Below are positions 59,101 through 64,000 of a stretch of DNA of 64,000 nucleotides, piece after piece. The position numbers and the translations under genes are program-made. Source of the DNA: a bacterium D16-50. GTDB lineage: Bacteria; Bacillota; Clostridia; Lachnospirales; Lachnospiraceae. A model generated the notes under the pieces. The model was not told where the DNA came from. It saw only the letters and a list, made by a program, of their open reading frames with translations, and did not search any database. Where the stretch lies: NCBI GenBank assembly GCA_003612485.1, contig RAZA01000005.1:185722-249721 (forward strand), given 5' to 3'. The number at the start of each line of letters is the position of its first letter. Within the stretch, counting starts at the first letter, position 1.

Positions 59101-61435
59101 AGAAGCCGATGGAGAACGTGATGCTGTCGGGCTTTTCCTCGGCGGGTGCTTCCGTTTCCTTTTTCTCGGCGTTTTCCTTTCCCTCGGCGGGAGACCGTGT
59201 TTCCTGCTTCTCGGTGATGACCGTTTTCAGATGGTCGTTCATGGGGTTCTCACGGAGCTTTTCCTCAAAGTCGGCACGGCTCATTTCCGTGCCAAACAGA
59301 GGGAACTCTGGATTCCGCAGGGATACGGCATCTTCGCCTAAGTCGGAAATCTCATATTTGTCCGCACCGATATACACCACATCGCCCTCATGGTAGAGGT
59401 AGCAAAGAGGATATAGCTCCGTAAGCTCCTGCGTGAAACGCCACGCATTGCTGCGGCTGTAGACGCTTGAGGTCTTTTTTTGCACCAGAGCCAGAAAATC
59501 TATGAGCTGCTGGACGGTGGCAGGGTTGGAGAGAGACTGCTCCATCTGCTCGGTTGTCATGCCGCCAAAGTCGGTACGCCCCACGTTTTCAAGCAGATTT
59601 TTTTCGTAGCCGTCCAAGTCACGGATGAAGTCGGAGAGCCGCAAAGAGAGCGTGTCCCGTTTGTCGGCAGGGGGCAGGTCACGGTGGACATCTATGAAAC
59701 GCTGCCTTGCCGCTTTCCTCTGGCTGTCGATTTCATACTGCGGGGCAGAGATGCCCTCCAGATAATCGGCGTAGCGGTCTTTTTCTTTCGGGCTGAAATA
59801 GCGGTTGTTCTTTATCAGCTCCCGCAGGCGTTTCTCTGCCTTAGACCAAGTCAAAATCGGCTCACGGTCTATGGCAAAGCCTTTGCCGCTGAACTCAAAG
59901 TGACCGCTTCTCCCGTCTGAAAAATGATAATTGCCGCTTCCCGTACCATACTCCCGTTTCAAGAAGTCGATGTTGCTCTTGCTGTCCTCCTGCTTCTGGA
60001 ATTGGCGGTAGATGCGGTACTTGCTGTCTTGGAAGCCGCTGCCTTTGATGAGGATGCTGTCAATATCCTCCTGCGAATAATCGCCCCCTAAAGACGGAGA
60101 AGCAGAGGACTTGCCTGCGGATTCATTCCGCATATCCTCTGCTTCTACCATCATTTCAATCTGTTCGTCTACGGTGGGGAGATTCGCCCTCACTTCATCC
60201 TCGGTGGCGGTGCTGTGCCGTCTGCCCTCGGCAGGCTCTGGCTCTACTGATAAATCAGCTCGTCCAGAATCATTTCCTCCGCCTGGCTGCGGATGGCGTT
60301 CATCGCCTGCACCCACTGCATCGGCGCTTTCTCTTTCAGTTCCTCCGTCACGCCCTGCTCCTTGGAGAGCTGCTTCGTCAGCAGCTCCAGTCTGGAGAGT
60401 GCCGCCTGCTCGGTCTGGTGCAGGTGTGCGTTCAGCCTGCCCGATGTCAGCAGGTTGAGGAACGTCACCCTCTTGTGCTTCTCCAGATAGTCCCTGTGCA
60501 TCAAAGCGTACCTGCCAAGCGGAAGCTCTGGCTCTGTCGGTAATGTGAGGTCGGGTATAAGGTAATCGTCCTGCTTCGTGTAAGTGATTTCGCTCATTGT
60601 TCTCGCTCCTTTCGGGTTGTGTCCTGCCACTATCATAGCGAATCTGGTACTGCCGTGCAAAGGTGCGTTTTTGGTCTTTCTCCGCCATTTGCACATTTCT
60701 TATCGTCTGGGAGATTTCACGCAGAGCCATTTCCGCAATGTCGCTGGCGGCGATGCCGATGGCGTTAAGGGTCTGGGGCGTGTTGAAGTTGACGATTGCC
60801 CCGAAGTCCTCACGGTCGAAATACTCCGCCGCATCTATGCCGCAGCGGGTCATCAGCATATATGCCACACTGTTTGTGGCAAGCTCACGGTACATCACTT
60901 CTATATTATAATCGTCAAGCCCCTCCAGAAAGCTCCCCTCGGTACAGTCCTTAAGCTGTGCCGTGTAGTCCTGCAAGTTGTCCTCCACGGCGTTCCTTGC
61001 CGTTTCCATCAGCACCCCGGCAAGGCTGTCGCTCTCCACCTCGCCAAACCTGTCGGAGAGCCGTTCCATGACTGCCTGCTCGTACCGCCCGTCCATCTGC
61101 CATATGGGGACGGCTCTGCTCCCGTAGTAGCCCTCATGGGTGTCCGACACGTCGAAGTAGTATTTGAGGGTGTTCCTGCGCCCCTTGGTGTCGAATACGG
61201 CGATGCCTTTGCTGTCCTTGTTCACCCACCGCTTAAAGAGCTTGTTCCAGACCTCTATGGTGGTGACGGCGGTGGCATCGGGTCTCTGGGCGTAAATGAG
61301 GAGCTGCTCGTCAAAGCGGCACTTGTAGTTGCGGCAGGCAGAGGACAGGAAGCCCTGCCACGCCTGCGGGTTCCTCGTGACGGTGACGCCCGTCCGCTGA
61401 TACAGCTCCGTGATGAGCTGGTACTTTGCAGCCAT
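53126..61435 (-). CDS. giant methyltransferase-helicase polyvalent protein
   Basis: A 2,769-residue ICE protein. The N-terminal 270 residues are conserved (NPQAWQGFLSSACRNYKCRF). Residues about 290-430 are the alternative-frame reading of tnpV and are Gln/Arg/Ala-rich. Polyvalent accessory segments follow. An N6-methyltransferase-like domain lies near 1250-1480 (LEPSCGVGNFLG near 1297; catalytic motif degenerate as GNVPFGEF near 1362). An SNF2-type helicase follows: Walker A AHKVGAGKT near 1970, DESH near 2130, QRQGRVERQGN near 2463. It may protect or remodel incoming DNA. ATG 61435 follows AAGGAGG. Confidence 0.88.
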   Translation of the reverse strand: MAAKYQLITELYQRTGVTVTRNPQAWQGFLSSACRNYKCRFDEQLLIYAQRPDATAVTTIEVWNKLFKRWVNKDSKGIAVFDTKGRRNTLKYYFDVSDTHEGYYGSRAVPIWQMDGRYEQAVMERLSDRFGEVESDSLAGVLMETARNAVEDNLQDYTAQLKDCTEGSFLEGLDDYNIEVMYRELATNSVAYMLMTRCGIDAAEYFDREDFGAIVNFNTPQTLNAIGIAASDIAEMALREISQTIRNVQMAEKDQKRTFARQYQIRYDSGRTQPERSENNERNHLHEAGRLPYTRPHITDRARASAWQVRFDAQGLSGEAQEGDVPQPADIGQAERTPAPDRAGGTLQTGAADEAALQGAGRDGGTERESADAVGAGDERHPQPGGGNDSGRADLSVEPEPAEGRRHSTATEDEVRANLPTVDEQIEMMVEAEDMRNESAGKSSASPSLGGDYSQEDIDSILIKGSGFQDSKYRIYRQFQKQEDSKSNIDFLKREYGTGSGNYHFSDGRSGHFEFSGKGFAIDREPILTWSKAEKRLRELIKNNRYFSPKEKDRYADYLEGISAPQYEIDSQRKAARQRFIDVHRDLPPADKRDTLSLRLSDFIRDLDGYEKNLLENVGRTDFGGMTTEQMEQSLSNPATVQQLIDFLALVQKKTSSVYSRSNAWRFTQELTELYPLCYLYHEGDVVYIGADKYEISDLGEDAVSLRNPEFPLFGTEMSRADFEEKLRENPMNDHLKTVITEKQETRSPAEGKENAEKKETEAPAEEKPDSITFSIGFSEHPAFYDRQLNDRYTAPSFALGNKLLGVLDEKQHRERLDKSKGVGWYKKTDFALHAVIGGEEFNYEGRFDIGDGEGDLIAHIKNFYDYSLSPNCPFIPEWKRQGEDYYREKIENLRFGHDTLLPFLMQNTELTPEDEKLLTEIMATEADWNKKAEDKAQPEETKAAEEIPVEETPTEQAPAEAESAVDEMLAFAERIAAQYETEPPEERFEVIMTSDAFPDPEDAFAIWDNIREEYYADTDGRVPTYPTEETAAAGLLEVRKAVSDKEAEEWLYAERVKQGVIHAPFEPAKQGVIPAPSEPAKQDNSDLIGTEIAIDNRRYLIERIGEISGDVSLRDITFQNNVGFPINRVEKIAYVRRLLEQEQKELPPEKGNTEAPAPTTAKASALSAERRNYRITDDAIAVDAARANAGFSPKEKFRNNMAAVNLLHELEIESRLATPEEQETLAKYVGWGGLSMAFDSNNAAWANEYKELKSVLSDEEYRAAMESTLTAFYTPPVVIKAMYEALDRLGFSKGNILEPSCGVGNFLGLLPDSMADSRLYGVEIDPLSGKIARQLYQRASIAIEGFEDTKLPDSHFDVVLGNVPFGEFKVDDSRYNAQKFLIHDYFFAKALDKVRTGGVVMFITSKGTMDKASPEVRKFIAQRAELLGAIRLPDNTFRANAGTEVTSDILILQKRDRIIDIEPDWIYLDTNENGITMNNYFVQHPEMVLGTMQMESTRFGMDAACKADKERPLSGLLHEAMQRISGEIPEYESEIDQISDEQDKSIPADPNVRNFSYALVDGKIYFRENDRMTPASASMTAENRIKGLLGIRDSVRSLIEYQTNDYPEEMIKTEQENLNRLYDAFTQKYGLINSRGNYLAFAADESYFLLCSLEVLDDEGKFKRKADMFTKRTIKPHREVTSVETASEALALSIGEKARVDLGYMAQLTGRTQEEIVTELQGVIFRVPNTEPARYAAADEYLSGNVREKLKAAEIAAKSDPALSLNVEALRQVIPKDLSAAEIAVRLGTTWIPESDIQQFVMELLTPSSHAAGRLKVCYTPYNGDWFIENKTSDFGNVKADSTYGTKRASAYRIIEDTLNLKDTRIFDYVHDEHGNKKAVFNAKETTAAQAKQEVIKQAFGDWIWKDPERRNRLVRYYNDTFNSVRPREYDGRHITFGGISPEIKLRPHQVNAIAHILYGGNTLLAHKVGAGKTFEMVAAAQESKRLGLCQKSMFVVPNHLVGQWASEYLRLYPSANILVTTKQDFETANRKKFCGRIATGDYDAVIIGHSQFEKIQMSEERQREQLQQQLDDIEMGIDEIQKSHGEQFTVKQLMKTRKAIEAKLKKLNDTKRKDTVIDFEQLGVDRLFIDESHFYKNLYLYTKMRNVGGIAQTEAQKSSDLFMKCRYLDEITGNRGTVFATGTPISNSMVEMYSVQRYLQYDTLARNGLQHFDAWASTFGETVTALELAPEGTNYRAKTRFAKFYNLPELMQMFREVADIQTADMLKLPVPKVNYHNIKTKPSGIQTEMVAGLAKRAEKVRARQVEPNIDNMLKITNDGRKLALDQRMIDPMLPDDPDSKVNACVDNVYRIWEGHADTKATQLLFCDLSTPKNDGTFNVYDDIREKLIARGIPAGQVRFIHEAATDVQKKELFGKVRSGEVRVLLGSTQKMGAGTNVQDRLVAIHNLDCPWRPSDLEQRQGRVERQGNMFPAVEVYRYVTEQTFDAYLYQLVESKQKFISQIMTSKSPVRSAEDVDEVALSFAEVKMLATGDERFKEKMDLDIQVSKLRTLKQSYLSEHYDLEDRILKHFPREIKELEERIISYGSDAVLAGQHKPQGEDKFCPMTLCGKTYAEKADAGEMLLAACKENTSPQPVPIGSYRGFQMEVWYDSFYTHYCLNLCGTGKYKVELGSDALGNLTRIENELGKLPARLEAAKTRKTETLEQLANAKTEVQKPFAYEEELKEKTDRLNLLNIELNLDEKDTPVMDTEPEQENEPPEKKTPSRER
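58186..58263 (-). repeat. 36-base tandem repeat in the giant gene
   Basis: Two full and one partial 36-base units encode KQGVIHAPFEPA, KQGVIPAPSEPA and KQ. They start at 58186, 58222 and 58258 in a linker before the methyltransferase-like domain, so copy number can vary without frame loss. Confidence 0.75.
60244..60597 (-). CDS. tnpV: TnpV-like protein nested in the giant gene
   Basis: A 117-residue protein in a different frame inside the 2,769-residue gene. It starts MSEITYTKQDDYLIPDLTLP and continues with LGRYALMHRDYLEKHKRVTF, LTSGRLNAHLHQTEQAALSR and MQWVQAMNAIRSQAEEMIL, the TnpV pattern. It has its own AAAGGAGCG ribosome site. TnpV proteins occur in Tn4451-type and Tn1549-type elements; their role is unknown. 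Both frames appear to be translated, making this an overprinted gene pair. Confidence 0.8.
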   Translation of the reverse strand: MSEITYTKQDDYLIPDLTLPTEPELPLGRYALMHRDYLEKHKRVTFLNLLTSGRLNAHLHQTEQAALSRLELLTKQLSKEQGVTEELKEKAPMQWVQAMNAIRSQAEEMILDELIYQ

Positions 61436-61479
61436 TCTCACACCTCCTTATGGTGAAATTTTCTGTTTTCTTTTGTCCC

Positions 61480-61686
61480 TCATTCCATGCCACCGCCCAA
61501 AAAGGAGATGACCTTGTTCGCCCTGATGCTCTTTTGCAGGTCGTTGATGAGGGTGATGTCCGCCACCGTGATGCCCTGCATGGAGAGGATGTCGTCCATC
61601 GTCATGGCGGCGATGGCTTTTTCCTCGGTAAAGCCTGCGTCTAAAATCTTGTTCAAGACCTTGACGGCTTTCTGGTTTACTGCCAT
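61480..61686 (-). CDS. small helical ICE protein, 68 residues
   Basis: MAVNQKAVKVLNKILDAGFT and EEKAIAAMTMDDILSMQGIT, predicted helical throughout, with two short helix-loop segments resembling a small DNA-binding or adaptor fold. AGGAGGAA lies upstream. It lies between the giant gene and the 232-residue protein in the same operon. Function unknown. Confidence 0.65.
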   Translation of the reverse strand: MAVNQKAVKVLNKILDAGFTEEKAIAAMTMDDILSMQGITVADITLINDLQKSIRANKVISFLGGGME

Positions 61687-61700
61687 AGTTCCATTCCTCC

Positions 61701-62399
61701 TTATCGTTCATGGTCTTTGTGCTTCGGTGCTTTCTTGGGAGACGGCGGTTCTTCGGGCTTCGGCTCATAGCTGTGTCCGTTCATCTTCATCTTCTCCGCA
61801 AATTCGCAGATATGGTAAAGGCTGCTCCCTACCTCGGTGTGGTACTCGTCAATGAAACGGCAGGTCTTTTCCGTCTTTTCTCCCCACGCATAGTTGATGA
61901 TGATTCTGCCGCCGTCTGGGATGCGGAACCTTTCATTATAATGGGGGTCGATGAAGCGGATGCCCTGCCCGGCTTTCTGGATGTGACCGTCAAGCCAGTC
62001 CTTGACATAGCAGTAGCAGTAAAAGTTATAGTCGCCTTTAGTGGGGTTGCAGCGGAGCAGGAAAGCGTGCTTTTCCGTATCTACACGGAAGCCGTACTCG
62101 GTGCAGTAGTTCCCCATAAAGGCGGCATCGGGATTCGCCCTTGCAAACGCCGCCATGTCACGGCGGTTGTGCAGAAGCCCTTTACCCTCACGGAGCGTAT
62201 TGATAACCTCGTCAAGCTCCGCCTTGAATTCGTCCGTTTTCCACCTGTCCCAATGGTCGTCCCATGTGGTGTAGAAGCCGTTCCCAGAGCTGTCGAAATC
62301 TCCACGCAAATGCCCGATACAGCCCGTCTGCCCCGCAATCTGCGTACTCTGGGAATAGGTGTATTTCTGTTCGGGCTGTGTCAAAGCTCGTACCTCCAT
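61701..62399 (-). CDS. ICE hypothetical protein, 232 residues
   Basis: No family recognised. Middle segments (CIGHLRGDFDSSGNGFYTTW, FMGNYCTEYGFRVDTEKHAF, YNFYCYCYVKDWLDGHIQKA) are aromatic-rich and look like a compact alpha/beta domain. The C-terminus is Lys/Pro-rich. The GHLRGDFDSSG and YCYVKDWL pattern recurs in CTn-type elements, from memory. Its start overlaps the stop of the 201-residue gene by one base, so the two are coupled. Confidence 0.65.
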   Translation of the reverse strand: MEVRALTQPEQKYTYSQSTQIAGQTGCIGHLRGDFDSSGNGFYTTWDDHWDRWKTDEFKAELDEVINTLREGKGLLHNRRDMAAFARANPDAAFMGNYCTEYGFRVDTEKHAFLLRCNPTKGDYNFYCYCYVKDWLDGHIQKAGQGIRFIDPHYNERFRIPDGGRIIINYAWGEKTEKTCRFIDEYHTEVGSSLYHICEFAEKMKMNGHSYEPKPEEPPSPKKAPKHKDHER

Positions 62400-63004
62400 C
62401 AGCGTCCCTCCCTGCTTTTAGATTTTTTCTCTTTCTTCTGTGCCTTGATTTTGGTAAGGGCTTCCTTTGCCCATTGGGGCATGTGGTCGGGCTTGATTTC
62501 CCCAAGGACATCGTACCTTTCCCATCTGCGATGCTCGCCCGTGGCAAGGCATGTGCCGAATACCGCCTGCCCCCTGCCGCCAGTCGCGCCGTTTCCGCCG
62601 TCCGCAAGCACAAGCTGATAGGCGGAGTGGCGGTATTCATAGCGGTTGACCTCGGCATTGATGACGACGACTTTTCCCACGATGCTGCCGCCCCTATTGT
62701 CGGGGATACAGTCGTCTATGGTGAACGGCTTCAAATCAAACTTGAACTGCTCCTGCTCGGCTCGCACAAGCCCTATCTGTTCCTGCACACGCTCCGTGAA
62801 AATCTGCATGGCTTCCAGATAGTCATCCGAGCCGACAGCATCCGTCACCCATTCTGAGGACAGAGGATTGTCGTAGGTGCAGTGGCAGACCAAAAAGGGA
62901 TATTCCGCTTTTTCGTCCACGCCGAACACCACTTCCTTTCTGCCGATGTGGATGCTCTGCGTGACCTCGTAAGAGCTTATCATCCTTTTTTCCTCATTCT
63001 CCAT
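62399..63004 (-). CDS. ICE hypothetical protein, 201 residues
   Basis: No family recognised. It has the start EVTQSIHIGRKEVVFGVDEK, the middle FKFDLKPFTIDDCIPDNRGG and a basic C-terminus (KAQKKEKKSKSREGR). Pieces such as GSDDYLEAMQIFTERVQ recall proteins that share domains with large polyvalent proteins. AAAGGAGAATCCCG precedes ATG 63004. It overlaps the Cys-rich small gene upstream by 11 bases. Confidence 0.65.
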   Translation of the reverse strand: MENEEKRMISSYEVTQSIHIGRKEVVFGVDEKAEYPFLVCHCTYDNPLSSEWVTDAVGSDDYLEAMQIFTERVQEQIGLVRAEQEQFKFDLKPFTIDDCIPDNRGGSIVGKVVVINAEVNRYEYRHSAYQLVLADGGNGATGGRGQAVFGTCLATGEHRRWERYDVLGEIKPDHMPQWAKEALTKIKAQKKEKKSKSREGR

Positions 63005-63164
63005 CGGGATTCTCCTTTCTCTTCTTTTTCTCTCTCTGCTCGTCTAAAATCTTTCGGATACAGACATCGCAGAAGATGGTGTATTTGTCCTTATATCGGG
63101 GATAAGGGCAGGTCGTACAGTCGTATTTTTGGGGGCTGCTTTCCGCAGCCTTTTTATCGCCCAC
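62994..63164 (-). CDS. small Cys-rich (zinc-binding) ICE protein
   Basis: About 56 residues from a GTG at 63164 (a GTG at 63173 is also possible). It contains CTTCPYP and CDVCIRK, two CxxC pairs separated by a short basic loop (RYKDKYTIF), likely a zinc ribbon, and a basic tail. It overlaps the genes on both sides (10 bases or more), indicating translational coupling. Function unknown. Confidence 0.55.
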   Translation of the reverse strand: MGDKKAAESSPQKYDCTTCPYPRYKDKYTIFCDVCIRKILDEQREKKKRKENPDGE

Positions 63165-63429
63165 GGTCGTCACCGTTTCTCTGCTTGGGGGCAGGGGGAT
63201 TGTTGTAGGGCATACGGCTCTCGGACTGGTATCGCTCATTGAGCTTCTCCCGTGCCGCCGACAGCTCGTTACAGTAATGCCCCCAGAAATAGTTGTCCCC
63301 GCCCTTGCAGTACCAGCACACATAGGGGTTGGGGGCTTTGGGGTTATGCCCGATGACAAGCTCTGTACTCCCGATGGTACAGCCCTCGATGATTTCATAT
63401 CCTTGGTTGGAGCGTTTTTCTTTCTCCAT
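63154..63429 (-). CDS. ICE hypothetical protein, 91 residues
   Basis: MEKEKRSNQGYEIIEGCTIG followed by a Cys/Trp segment (NPYVCWYCKGGDNYFWGHYC) that could bind a metal, then a basic, Pro-rich tail. GGAGGTCTGATT precedes the ATG. Sequences of the form 'e.i.eg...G..elViG.n..' occur in small CTn proteins, from memory. Function unknown. Confidence 0.65.
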   Translation of the reverse strand: MEKEKRSNQGYEIIEGCTIGSTELVIGHNPKAPNPYVCWYCKGGDNYFWGHYCNELSAAREKLNERYQSESRMPYNNPPAPKQRNGDDRGR

Positions 63430-63443
63430 AATCAGACCTCCGT

Positions 63444-63749
63444 TCAGTCGCTTTTTGCATATCTGCGGTATGCCTTTTCCCCTCTGGCTCGAAGCTTCTG
63501 CATCCGCAGGCTCCCAAGCAGTCCGGGGTGATTCTCCTGCAATCTGCGCCTTGTCCTGCTGACGCTCTCAAAGCTCGGCAAGCCCAGATACTTATGCTGT
63601 GCCATGACCTCGGCAAAGGGCATCGCCCCTGCGCCTTTCAGACAGGAATTGCAGACCGCAAGGTAAAGGGTCATGTCATCGTTTCTGGCATCCTCGTCCT
63701 TTTCCAGAATCCGTCTGACCTTGCCCTCAATGGTTTTCAGATTGTGCAT
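63444..63749 (-). CDS. ICE hypothetical protein, 101 residues
   Basis: MHNLKTIEGKVRRILEKDED, YLAVCNSCLKGAGAMPFAEV, then a basic helical end with ESVSRTRRRLQENHPGLLGS. The arrangement (helix, conserved hydrophobic turn, Arg-rich helix) looks like a small DNA-binding protein and recalls accessory proteins encoded upstream in Tn1549-type elements. GGAGGTACGCT precedes the ATG. Function unknown. Confidence 0.65.
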   Translation of the reverse strand: MHNLKTIEGKVRRILEKDEDARNDDMTLYLAVCNSCLKGAGAMPFAEVMAQHKYLGLPSFESVSRTRRRLQENHPGLLGSLRMQKLRARGEKAYRRYAKSD

Positions 63750-63810
63750 AGCGTACCTCCATAAAGGGTAGGGGCGGCATTTTCAGCCGCCCCGTCCCTG
63801 CAAACTCGGA

Positions 63811-63909
63811 TTACTTATTCTTTCTGTGGCGGATGTTGAGCCACAAGGCTCCGCCGCCAATGAATGCCACAAGCACGATGGCGATGATGGTCTTTGCGTC
63901 CATTCTCAT
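63811..63909 (-). CDS. 32-residue single-helix membrane peptide
   Basis: The product is 32 residues long: a short N-terminus (MRMDAK), one membrane helix (TIIAIVLVAFIGGGALWLNI) and a basic tail (RHRKNK). AAGGAGG lies five bases upstream of the ATG at 63909. The clean ribosome site and signal-anchor layout support a real gene. It is in line with the downstream accessory genes. Nothing further was recognised in 63910-64000. Confidence 0.6.
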   Translation of the reverse strand: MRMDAKTIIAIVLVAFIGGGALWLNIRHRKNK

Positions 63910-64000
63910 AAGACCTCCTTTCCGGTTTCATATTTTCTCGGAATCTTTAGCCCCCATTCTATAAGGCTATTCAGACCCTATCTCAAAAAAATCACCCACT

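Larger units (their letters stand above)
24757..64000. mobile_element. integrative and conjugative element, Tn1549/CTn type, one end only
   Basis: One continuous block begins inside cotJC with a serine recombinase and contains a full minus-strand conjugation set: CHAP hydrolase, sortase B, VirB4, PrgI, VirB6, Maff2, VirD4, PcfB, relaxase, MobC. It also has the giant methyltransferase-helicase and TnpV typical of Tn1549 and the C. difficile CTn elements. Cargo genes sit between the recombination and transfer modules, the place where vanB lies in Tn1549. The block runs to the right edge without a second junction. I saw no topoisomerase III gene in the visible part. Confidence 0.92.

Overview
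The window reads as chromosome of a spore-forming anaerobic member of the Firmicutes, most likely a Lachnospiraceae-type Clostridia. The evidence is spoIVA, a GerA-type germinant receptor subunit, the cotJ operon, the oxygen-sensitive class III ribonucleotide reductase nrdD/nrdG, and strong AGGAGG-type ribosome binding sites. No rRNA, tRNA or CRISPR array was seen.

Positions 1 to about 24,755 are host backbone. In order they hold: the end of a solute-binding protein; a DUF3267 membrane protein; spoIVA; a nucleoside/base salvage cluster (purine nucleoside phosphorylase, cytidine deaminase, an MtaD-like amidohydrolase, an AzgA-type purine permease); a membrane-anchored MutS-like ATPase; two polytopic membrane proteins; a WYL regulator; nrdD-nrdG-dut behind a consensus promoter and two NrdR-box-like sites; a lone GerA-family protein behind a SigG-like promoter; a sigma factor with a large C-terminal extension; DegV with a LytTR response regulator and a soluble GHKL kinase; and cotJA-cotJB-cotJC.

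cotJC is cut after about 62 codons. From about 24,755 to the right edge the window lies inside an integrative and conjugative element (ICE) of the Tn1549/CTn type, almost entirely on the minus strand, whose far end is outside the window. The recombination end has a large serine recombinase, a SHOCT-like protein, a MazF-type toxin and a sigma-like regulator. Next comes a cargo island: a two-component system, two FtsX-type permeases, an ABC ATPase and a KTR zinc-ribbon protein, which looks like a cell-envelope or peptide-antibiotic response module. The conjugation module follows: CHAP hydrolase, sortase B, DNA methyltransferase, VirB4, PrgI, VirB6, Maff2 pilin-like protein, VirD4, ArdC-like protein, PcfB, relaxase, MobC, and a candidate oriT. 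The last part is a TOPRIM protein, a 2,769-residue methyltransferase-helicase protein with tnpV nested in another frame, and a run of small accessory genes.

The most unusual stretch is 50,860-52,700. A very AT-rich insert carries one unrecognised 464-residue protein (possibly HEPN-like at its C-terminus). It is flanked by 14-bp direct repeats and also holds a diverged copy of the flanking 34-bp sequence, a long inverted repeat, and a perfect Shine-Dalgarno in front of a three-codon ORF. It looks like a separately acquired cargo cassette, possibly for defence, inside the ICE.
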